Source of the DNA: Lonsdalea quercina subsp. quercina
Lineage (GTDB): Bacteria; Pseudomonadota; Gammaproteobacteria; Enterobacterales; Enterobacteriaceae
Length of the DNA: 5,000 nt
Direction of reading: 5' to 3'
Assembly: GCF_000688655.1 (NCBI RefSeq)
Contig: NZ_JIBO01000004.1
Location: 441,672 to 446,671 of the forward strand
The translations under genes were made by a program, and so were the position numbers. Shown piece by piece: positions 1-4,839 of the stretch (positions are counted from its first letter, which is position 1; each line of letters begins with the position of its first letter). The notes below the pieces were generated by a model that had not been told where the DNA came from, made no database searches, and saw only the letters and a list, made by a program, of their open reading frames with translations.

Positions 1-1
1 C

Positions 2-67
2 TTCCAGGTGGAAGGGATGGACGTCAACCTGTCGCTGGTTTCCCAGATGCCGAAGGCGAAATCATAA
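2..67 (+). CDS. tssC: TssC, type VI sheath large subunit (C-terminal 21 residues only)
   Basis: Only the 3' end of this gene is in the window: 21 codons in frame from position 2, ending at TAA 65-67. The last residues read FQVEGMDVNLSLVSQMPKAK plus S. TssC-family (VipB/EvpB) sheath proteins commonly end in a short beta-strand-rich segment with a 'hydrophobic-L-V-x-x-x-P-K' finish, and this tail fits. TssC pairs with TssB to build the cytoplasmic contractile sheath around the Hcp tube. Its position 17 nt upstream of tssK matches the frequent tssB-tssC-tssK order. With so few residues the assignment rests largely on context and tail resemblance; the product is inferred rather than proven. Confidence 0.78.
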   Translation, partial: FQVEGMDVNLSLVSQMPKAKS

Positions 68-70
68 GCT

Positions 71-81
71 AAGGCAGGAAG
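71..81 (+). promoter_or_regulatory. Ribosome binding site of tssK
   Basis: AAGG at 71-74 and AGGAAG at 76-81 lie just upstream of the ATG at 85. They support that start and show tssK has its own initiation site rather than relying on overlap with tssC. Confidence 0.6.
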
Positions 82-84
82 CCA

Positions 85-1425
85 ATGAAAACGGAACAAC
101 CGCTATGGGGCAGGGGCGTAATGGTCTCTCCCCAGCACTTCCAGCAACAGGCCGCGTATGCGGCCTGGTCTGCGGAATGCATCGCCCGACTGGGTCTCTC
201 CCATCCCTGGGGAGTGATTGACGCCACTTTCGAACCGGATGCACTGAAACTGGGCCGCCTACAGGCCCGTCATCTGCACATCCGCTTCCCCGACGGCACG
301 CTTATTGACACGGATAATGCTGATGACCTGCCGCCGGTGCTGTCGCTTGAGAGCGAATCACAGGACGTGGTGGTGGTTCTGGCGCTTCCGCTGCTGCGGG
401 CGAATGGCGGCAACTGCCTCAAACCTGATGAAGTGGCTGAACGCCCTGTTCGTTATCGCCAGCGCTGGCGGGATGTCCGCAACACCTTTGGGGATGATAC
501 CCGCCAGATTGCAGTGATGCAGCCAGAGCTGACGCTGCGTTTTGCCCATCAGAACAACAGCGATTATCTGACCTGTCCGGTCGCCCGACTGCAGCAGGAT
601 TCGCAGGGGGCGTGGTTACTGGATGAGACGTTTCTCCCCCCGCTGCTTACCATCAAGGGCAGTCGCTGGCTGGTGACCCAACTGGAACAACTGATGACAC
701 AACTTCGCGCCCGACTGAGTCGACTGATGGCCATGCGTCGTGAAAGTAACGAGCGCATGGCCGATTTTGCCGTGGCTGACGTGTCTCTGTTCTGGCTGCT
801 CAATGCCCTGAACAGTGCCGAACCTGTGCTGGGACAGTTTCAGCGTCACCTGCAAAACCCGCCTGAGCGCCTGTATTCGGAGGTGGCACGGCTTGCGGGC
901 AGTCTGCTGACGTTCTCGCTGGCGCATCAGGTAAGCGCCATCCCGGCCTGGCAGCATGAGCGGCTGAATAACGTCTTCCCGCCGCTGTTTGACTTACTGG
1001 GCGACCTGCTGGAAGCCAGCCTGCCGTCGCGCGTGGTGGCGATTGAGCTTGAGCACGATGCCCGGCTTCACTTCTGGCAGGCGCGTTTGCATGACCCACG
1101 CCTGCGTGAAGGGGCGGATTACTACCTCTCAGTACGTTCGCCGATACCGGTGGCACAACTGCAGGAACAGTTCCCGCGTCAGTGCAAGGCCGGCAGTCCC
1201 GATCATGTCAGGAGCATCGTCAATTCATCGCGGGTGGGCGTTCCTCTGACGCCGCTGCGTCATGTGCCGGCCGCCATTCCGCTGCGTCTGGAAAACCAGT
1301 ATTTCAGCCTCGATGTCTCTCATCCTCTGGCCACCGAAATGCTCACGGGCGGCACCTGTATGTTTTACGTTCCGGGCATGCTCGGCGAGCCTGAACTTGA
1401 ACTCTTTGCGGTACTGAGAACATGA
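85..1425 (+). CDS. tssK: TssK, type VI secretion baseplate connector
   Basis: This 446-residue cytoplasmic protein is the T6SS baseplate component that connects the baseplate wedge to the TssJLM membrane complex. The N-terminus carries the family signature LWGRGVMVSPQHFQQQ (about residues 7-22). The rest fits the known three-part TssK plan: an N-terminal phage receptor-binding-protein-like shoulder (roughly 1-175), a helical neck rich in Leu/Arg/Gln (roughly 190-310, including the LEQLMTQLRARLSRLMAMRR stretch), and a C-terminal head that in E. coli TssK contacts TssL/TssM. Its length is practically that of characterised TssK proteins (about 445 aa), so it is intact. The ATG at 85 has a plausible RBS and places the PQHF motif at the expected distance. 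Its stop overlaps the tssL start (ATGA, 1422-1425), implying translational coupling. Confidence 0.95.
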   Translation: MKTEQPLWGRGVMVSPQHFQQQAAYAAWSAECIARLGLSHPWGVIDATFEPDALKLGRLQARHLHIRFPDGTLIDTDNADDLPPVLSLESESQDVVVVLALPLLRANGGNCLKPDEVAERPVRYRQRWRDVRNTFGDDTRQIAVMQPELTLRFAHQNNSDYLTCPVARLQQDSQGAWLLDETFLPPLLTIKGSRWLVTQLEQLMTQLRARLSRLMAMRRESNERMADFAVADVSLFWLLNALNSAEPVLGQFQRHLQNPPERLYSEVARLAGSLLTFSLAHQVSAIPAWQHERLNNVFPPLFDLLGDLLEASLPSRVVAIELEHDARLHFWQARLHDPRLREGADYYLSVRSPIPVAQLQEQFPRQCKAGSPDHVRSIVNSSRVGVPLTPLRHVPAAIPLRLENQYFSLDVSHPLATEMLTGGTCMFYVPGMLGEPELELFAVLRT

Positions 1426-2111
1426 GTGAGCCTAAACGCAGCACTGCTGCGTCCATTGATATTGATACCCTTCTGCAGGACACCTGGCTGCAGGTGATCA
1501 GCCTGCGCCACGGACCGACGTTTCAGGATGGAGAGGGGCGCACGTTGTGGGAACGTTGCATTGCTGATGTCGAACGTGTACAGCGTGAGCTGAAAGTAAG
1601 CAAACTCGATGAAGCCAGCTGTCAGCATATTCTCACCGCACAATGTGCGCTGCTTGATGAGGCGGTAAAAGGGCGAGGTGTGGAAGATGACGCCTGTGTG
1701 CAGTGGTATGACATTCCCCTGCAGGGACACTTCCTTGGCACCATGGATGCCGGTGATACGTTGTGCGATCGAATGCGTGATGTGCTGCGTGAACCGGCGC
1801 CTGACCATGCTGTCGTGACCTGCTTCCAGCGGATCATGATGCTGGGATTTCTCGGCAGTTTCCGCTCGGTGAACGACCCGGAGCGCCAGAAAATCGTCAA
1901 CGCGCTCAATGAGCATGTCACGCCGTTCAGCTATCCGCAGACTCATCCGGTACTGGCAGAAAGCCATGCCGGGCGACGAATGAGCGGCTGTCTGGCGTCA
2001 TGGCCCGTGCGAATCGGCCTGAGCGTGATGGTGGTGGCCGCGCTCTGGTGGGGACTAAGCCACTGGCTGGATCAGATGCTAGTGACTCTGCTGCCGGGAG
2101 CCGTGAAATGA
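1422..2111 (+). CDS. tssL: TssL, DotU-type T6SS inner-membrane protein
   Basis: This 229-residue protein has the DotU/TssL arrangement. A long cytoplasmic helical domain (about 1-193) contains the typical 'CALLDEAV' segment and the later ILMLGFLGSF-like segment (here IMMLGFLGSF). A single C-terminal transmembrane helix (about 196-214, IGLSVMVVAALWWGLSHW) and a roughly 15-residue tail predicted to be periplasmic follow. TssL joins TssM and TssJ in the trans-envelope complex and docks the baseplate through TssK. It is the short form, without a fused peptidoglycan-binding domain; that activity is supplied by the next gene, tagL. The ATG is inside the tssK stop (ATGA) with only a weak purine stretch upstream (CTGAGAAC), so translation probably depends on coupling to tssK. 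Its own stop also overlaps the following start. Confidence 0.94.
   Translation: MSEPKRSTAASIDIDTLLQDTWLQVISLRHGPTFQDGEGRTLWERCIADVERVQRELKVSKLDEASCQHILTAQCALLDEAVKGRGVEDDACVQWYDIPLQGHFLGTMDAGDTLCDRMRDVLREPAPDHAVVTCFQRIMMLGFLGSFRSVNDPERQKIVNALNEHVTPFSYPQTHPVLAESHAGRRMSGCLASWPVRIGLSVMVVAALWWGLSHWLDQMLVTLLPGAVK
2096..2100 (+). promoter_or_regulatory. Ribosome binding site deciding the tagL start
   Basis: GGGAG at 2096-2100 lies 7 nt before the ATG at 2108, within the last codons of tssL. It favours this start over the in-frame ATG at 2000, which would overlap tssL by 112 nt. Confidence 0.6.
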
Positions 2112-3826
2112 GTCCTGCACAACAGCGCGGGCTTGCGCTGTGGGCCGCCCTGCTGAGTACAGTGGTTTGCCTAGGTTTCCTGCCGGTCACCCGCCTGGTT
2201 TCTGTGTTCGTTTTGCTGGCGATGCTGGGGATTATCCTGGCGTTCCGGACTGTCGCCAGTCGGCGTGCGGGGCATGACATCCCCCTGTGTCTGGATGACC
2301 TCCCAGAAGCCACTTACCGTCAGCCCGTGGTGCTGGTATGTGGTGATTTGCCGCTGGCATGTATGCAGCAGTCACCGGTGCTCACTGTCACGCAGGGATG
2401 CTGGATCCGCGTGGCGGATCATCAGGATCTGGAACAGGCGGCCCGACAGGTACTGTGGCTGCGCCCTGACTGGGGCCGCCAGCTATCGGTGATGGTCAGC
2501 GTCTGTCCGCAGAAACATGCCGACAGCGAGCGTCTTACCAGTCGCCTGCTGGCCCTGCGCTGGAAAATCAGCCAGTTGCGTAAAGAAACGGGTCATTCTG
2601 TGCCGCTGGTTCTGCATGGTCAGATTGGCAGTGTGATGACGAATGACCTGCTCTGGCAGGCGGCTATACCGGGGGAAGGGGTGAGGGTCTGGCGTGAGTC
2701 TTCAGCGCCGGGCTCGATCGCTGCATGGATCACCACCGTCGGGTTGCCTGCGATGCAGCAACAGGTGCTGATGAACAGCCTGATGGGCTGGTTCCATCAG
2801 CATGTCCAGGCTGTCTTTATGGATGAGAACCCCGATGTTCCTGTCATTGCACCTGTTGCGGTGCTGTGGGGAATGGGACCGATCCTTGCCGGAAGTCTGG
2901 CCACATCGGCCTGGACGGCCTGGCTTTCCCGTCACACGGCGATGCAGCAGGTGGCGGGCTGGCAGCCGGTGGGAACGGACAGTACGGTTATATCCCCCTT
3001 CCCGGATTTTATCCTGCCGCTGCTGCCCGAAGGGCGAGGCCTGACGCCGCGTGAGCGTACCTGGCGTTGCGCGCTCGGGATTTTCACTCTGGCGGCTATT
3101 GCCGCGCTGCTCAGCAGTGGCTGGAACAATCGCCAGCTGCTGCAGCGTGTGAGTTTCGATATTGCCCGCTATGAGCGCATCACGATGCAAGATTTTGGAC
3201 CCAAAGCCGACGCCGTTGCCGTCCTTCGTGACGATGCGACAGAGCTGGATGACCAGGCACGCAATGGCGTACCGGTGCGGATGGACCTCGGTCTGTATCA
3301 GGGGGAGCGTCTGCGAATGCCTTTGCTGGATGCGATCCGCTCTTATGTGCCCCCGCCCCCGCCCTCGCCGCATGAACCGCAGCTGAAACCCAAACCGGTA
3401 CCGAAAATTGTCCGCCTCGACAGCATGTCGCTGTTCGATTCCGGCAAATCCGTGCTGAAGGCTGGCTCCACCAAAATGTTGGTGAACTCACTGGTCGGTA
3501 TCAAAGCGAAGCCGGGCTGGCTGATTGTGGTGAGTGGGCATACCGATAACACCGGTAGCCCGAAACTGAACCAGACGCTGTCACTCAGGCGTGCCGAAGC
3601 GGTACGTGACTGGATGCGTGACACCGGTGATGTACCGGAAAGCTGTTTTGCGGTGCAGGGCTATGGCGAGAGCCGTCCTATCGCAACCAATGACACCCCG
3701 GATGGGCGTGCGCTCAACCGCCGTGTCGAAATCAGTCTGGTACCGCAGGCCAGTGCCTGTCAGATACCGGGCCACACCCAAGCGTCATCGCAGGATGATG
3801 GCGCATCACAACACAATGGAGAGTAA
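2108..3826 (+). CDS. tagL: TagL-like, three-TM OmpA-family peptidoglycan anchor of the T6SS
   Basis: From the ATG at 2108 the product is 572 residues. Two hydrophobic helices lie close together near the N-terminus (about 9-26 and 28-47), then a large soluble domain (about 50-318), a third helix (about 321-338), and a proline-rich linker (P-rich from 415, then KPKPVPK). A C-terminal OmpA-like domain follows (about 434-548). The OmpA domain has DSMSLFDSG near its start, GHTDNTGS at 477-484, LSLRRAEAV at 491-499 and NRRVEI at 537-542. D480 and R495 are 15 residues apart, matching the Asp/Arg pair known to bind diaminopimelate in OmpA (D271/R286 in Acinetobacter). Three helices place this domain in the periplasm, as reported for E. 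coli Sci-1 TagL, which anchors the secretion machine to the cell wall and interacts with TssL. The start overlaps the tssL stop (ATGA). The tagL symbol rests on topology and context; annotation pipelines may only say 'OmpA family protein'. Confidence 0.88.
   Translation: MSPAQQRGLALWAALLSTVVCLGFLPVTRLVSVFVLLAMLGIILAFRTVASRRAGHDIPLCLDDLPEATYRQPVVLVCGDLPLACMQQSPVLTVTQGCWIRVADHQDLEQAARQVLWLRPDWGRQLSVMVSVCPQKHADSERLTSRLLALRWKISQLRKETGHSVPLVLHGQIGSVMTNDLLWQAAIPGEGVRVWRESSAPGSIAAWITTVGLPAMQQQVLMNSLMGWFHQHVQAVFMDENPDVPVIAPVAVLWGMGPILAGSLATSAWTAWLSRHTAMQQVAGWQPVGTDSTVISPFPDFILPLLPEGRGLTPRERTWRCALGIFTLAAIAALLSSGWNNRQLLQRVSFDIARYERITMQDFGPKADAVAVLRDDATELDDQARNGVPVRMDLGLYQGERLRMPLLDAIRSYVPPPPPSPHEPQLKPKPVPKIVRLDSMSLFDSGKSVLKAGSTKMLVNSLVGIKAKPGWLIVVSGHTDNTGSPKLNQTLSLRRAEAVRDWMRDTGDVPESCFAVQGYGESRPIATNDTPDGRALNRRVEISLVPQASACQIPGHTQASSQDDGASQHNGE
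3818..3823 (+). promoter_or_regulatory. Ribosome binding site of hcp
   Basis: GGAGAG at 3818-3823 sits inside the last codons of tagL, 7 nt before the hcp ATG at 3831. It rules out the longer in-frame opening that begins at 3591 within tagL. No convincing promoter is visible in the 4-nt gap, so any hcp-specific promoter would have to lie inside tagL. Confidence 0.65.
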
Positions 3827-3830
3827 TTCC

Positions 3831-4322
3831 ATGGCAATTCCTGTTTATCTTTGGCTGAAAGACGACGGCGGCGCGGACATTAAAGGGTCTGTGGACGTTC
3901 AGGATCGTGAAGGCAGCATCGAAGTTGTCGCTCAGGAACATAACCTGTACATCCCGACCGACAACAACACCGGCAAGCTGACCGGTACCCGTATCCACAC
4001 CCCGTTCCTGTTCACCAAGGAAATCGACTCGTCCAGCCCGTATCTGTACAAGGCTGTGACCACCGGTCAGACCCTCAAGTCTGCGGAGTTCAGGTGGTAC
4101 AAAATCAACGACGCGGGTCAAGAAGTGGAGTACTTCAACACCAAACTGGAAAACGTGAAGGTGGTGAAAGTCAATCCGGTGATGCATGACATCAAAAATC
4201 CGGCCTTTGAGAAGCACAACCATCAGGAAATGGTCGAGTTGCGCTACGAAAAAATCACCTGGACCTACAAAGACGGCAACATCATTCATTCCGATAGTTG
4301 GAATGAACGCGCTACGGCATAA
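3831..4322 (+). CDS. hcp: Hcp (TssD), T6SS inner tube protein
   Basis: This 163-residue protein forms the hexameric rings that stack into the T6SS inner tube. It is secreted and acts as a chaperone and carrier for small effectors inside its lumen. The N-terminus MAIPVYLWLKDDGG, the segment following GSVDVQDREGSIEV, and the C-terminal ELRYEKITWTYKDG are hallmark Hcp sequence; length is typical (about 160-172 aa). From memory it is very close to Hcp1 of enteroaggregative E. coli. Codon use looks more biased than in the neighbours (AAC, CTG, ACC, CCG, GGT dominate), as expected of an abundant protein; one rare AGG arginine codon stands out at residue 88. It starts 4 nt after tagL with a good RBS and is followed by a T7 run and a hairpin that may raise or cap its mRNA level. 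There is no C-terminal toxin extension. Confidence 0.97.
   Translation: MAIPVYLWLKDDGGADIKGSVDVQDREGSIEVVAQEHNLYIPTDNNTGKLTGTRIHTPFLFTKEIDSSSPYLYKAVTTGQTLKSAEFRWYKINDAGQEVEYFNTKLENVKVVKVNPVMHDIKNPAFEKHNHQEMVELRYEKITWTYKDGNIIHSDSWNERATA
4285..4307 (+). repeat. Perfect 8-bp inverted repeat at the 3' end of hcp
   Basis: TTCATTCC (4285-4292) pairs exactly with GGAATGAA (4300-4307) around a 7-nt loop. It lies in the last hcp codons. A run of seven T (4324-4330) follows 16 nt later, too far for a standard intrinsic terminator. It may be a coincidence of coding sequence or a 3' mRNA-stabilising hairpin. Confidence 0.4.
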
Positions 4323-4347
4323 GTTTTTTTACCAGGTTAAAAATCAG

Positions 4348-4369
4348 ACGGCACACGGAAGTGTGCCGT
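4348..4369 (+). terminator. Hairpin with GNRA tetraloop between hcp and the small gene; possible attenuator
   Basis: ACGGCACAC (4348-4356) and GTGTGCCGT (4361-4369) form a perfect 9-bp stem closed by the loop GGAA, which is of the stable GNRA class. G4347/T4370 and A4346/T4371 could extend it by two weak pairs. Only three T residues (4369-4371) follow before AAAGG, so full intrinsic termination is unlikely. Partial termination or a 3'-end block against exonucleases for the hcp message is more plausible. The stem ends only 3-5 nt before the Shine-Dalgarno of the next gene. The role is inferred; the structure is seen directly. Confidence 0.6.
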
Positions 4370-4372
4370 TTA

Positions 4373-4380
4373 AAGGAGGT
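4373..4380 (+). promoter_or_regulatory. Consensus Shine-Dalgarno of the small gene
   Basis: AAGGAGGT is an 8-nt exact match to the complement of the 16S rRNA 3' end, placed 4 nt before the ATG at 4385. It decides the start and is the strongest ribosome binding site in the window. Confidence 0.8.
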
Positions 4381-4384
4381 ATAT

Positions 4385-4693
4385 ATGGCAAATCTGGCAG
4401 AGTGGGCGACTCACTGGCAGAAAGACCCGCGTTTCAGTAAAAACTACACGGCACGCCTGGTAGAAAAGGCCTGCTCGCTGGACTCCCAGCTTAATAACGC
4501 GTACTGCGCGGGCACGCTTAAAGTCATTGCCGGCCCTCACCGAAAAGCAGGGCCGGGTGGCGGTGGCGACGCCCGCTGGCACATGACGTTGCAGCCGAAA
4601 GCTAATGCCAGTTGCTGGCACATCATTCTGGATAACAGCGTGACACGCCCCGTTCAGGTTGATAAGCGAGAACGGCTGGGTCACAGCTTCTGA
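4385..4693 (+). CDS. Small protein of unknown function encoded between hcp and clpV
   Basis: This encodes a 102-residue protein that I do not recognise. It begins MANLAEWATHWQKDPRF and has no signal peptide and no transmembrane segment, so it is predicted soluble. The first 45 residues look helical (LVEKACSLDSQLNNAYCAG). A glycine-rich turn (GPGGGG, 56-61) follows, then two likely beta strands (WHMTLQP, CWHIILD). It has three cysteines (C30, C41, C77), five histidines (10, 52, 66, 79, 100) and four tryptophans (7, 11, 65, 78), a composition compatible with a small enzyme or metal-binding fold, although no family signature is apparent. The ATG at 4385 is fixed by a consensus RBS; an in-frame GTG at 4361 lies inside the hairpin. 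Genes next to hcp often encode Hcp-loaded effectors or their immunity proteins, so a cargo or accessory role is possible. No separate immunity gene is visible. That it is translated is well supported; its function is not. Confidence 0.75.
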   Translation: MANLAEWATHWQKDPRFSKNYTARLVEKACSLDSQLNNAYCAGTLKVIAGPHRKAGPGGGGDARWHMTLQPKANASCWHIILDNSVTRPVQVDKRERLGHSF

Positions 4694-4699
4694 TGATGC

Positions 4700-4729
4700 G
4701 ACCGGTACAGGGGCATCGCCTGGCCGGTC
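4700..4729 (+). repeat. Interrupted stem-loop just after the small gene
   Basis: GACCGG (4700-4705) pairs with CCGGTC (4724-4729). Inside it CAGG (4708-4711) pairs with CCTG (4719-4722), leaving a 2x1 internal loop and a 7-nt apical loop. It begins 6 nt after the stop codon at 4691-4693. No T run follows, so it is not a standard terminator; it could protect the 3' end of the upstream message. Confidence 0.45.
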
Positions 4730-4774
4730 AGACGCTCTGCAAAGAACCACACAATTCTGAAATTCGACCTAATG

Positions 4775-4806
4775 CGCTTTAGGTGCTTTGTATACAAAGA
4801 AAAGCG
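4775..4806. promoter_or_regulatory. Nested palindrome upstream of clpV, candidate operator or RNA hairpin
   Basis: CTTTGTATACAAAG (4786-4799) is a perfect 14-bp palindrome. It is flanked by a second inverted pair, CGCTTT (4775-4780) and AAAGCG (4801-4806), giving a nested two-level dyad. It ends 33 nt before the clpV start, in the most A+T-rich part of the window. TATACA at 4791-4796 could serve as a -10 box, but no good -35 element is found at 16-18 nt upstream (CCTAAT at 4768-4773 is poor). The symmetry is seen; a regulatory role is inferred. Confidence 0.4.
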
Positions 4807-4825
4807 ATGGGCGGTAGCGTGTCCG

Positions 4826-4830
4826 AAAGG
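4826..4830 (+). promoter_or_regulatory. Ribosome binding site of clpV
   Basis: AAAGG at 4826-4830 lies 9 nt before the ATG at 4840. It favours this start over the second in-frame ATG at 4855, which has only a weak GAGTAAAGTGAG upstream. Confidence 0.5.
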
Positions 4831-4839
4831 TCCTCAACA

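Noticed and set aside
1365..1967. 200-codon open frame on the minus strand across tssL
   Set aside because: It is antisense to tssL over nearly its whole length, and the product shows no recognisable domain.
2000..2107. In-frame ATG at 2000 giving tagL a 36-residue N-terminal extension
   Set aside because: It overlaps tssL by 112 nt, the added residues are Arg/Gly-rich with no membrane or domain character, and ATG 2108 has GGGAG 7 nt upstream plus the same ATGA overlap as the gene before.
2843..2911. A fourth transmembrane helix in TagL (about residues 246-268)
   Set aside because: The stretch is hydrophobic but contains prolines and glycines, and a fourth crossing would put the OmpA-like domain in the cytoplasm, against its peptidoglycan-binding residues. 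A buried or peripheral helix is more likely.
2702..3373. 223-codon open frame on the minus strand across tagL
   Set aside because: It is antisense to a well-supported gene, its translation is Arg/His-rich and without domain character, as expected of a G+C-rich shadow frame.
3591..3830. Long upstream extension of the hcp frame
   Set aside because: It lies wholly inside tagL in another frame, whereas ATG 3831 gives the exact known Hcp N-terminus and has a good RBS.
3732..4289. 185-codon open frame on the minus strand across hcp
   Set aside because: It mirrors the biased codon use of hcp; no family resemblance and no RBS context of note.
4324..4330. T7 run after hcp as an intrinsic terminator
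   Set aside because: The nearest stem (4285-4307) ends 16 nt earlier, so the required stem-to-T-run adjacency is missing.
4361..4384. GTG start at 4361 adding eight residues to the small protein
   Set aside because: The GTG forms part of the hairpin stem and has no RBS; ATG 4385 follows a consensus Shine-Dalgarno.
4613..4630. TGGCAC as the -24 element of a sigma-54 promoter upstream of clpV
   Set aside because: No TTGC-type -12 element occurs at the required spacing.
4385..4693. Small gene as a Tae4-type amidase, a PAAR protein or a Tlde1-type transpeptidase
   Set aside because: At 102 residues it is shorter than Tae4 and I see neither the Tae4 catalytic context, the PAAR repeats, nor the S-x-G-C motif of Tlde1.
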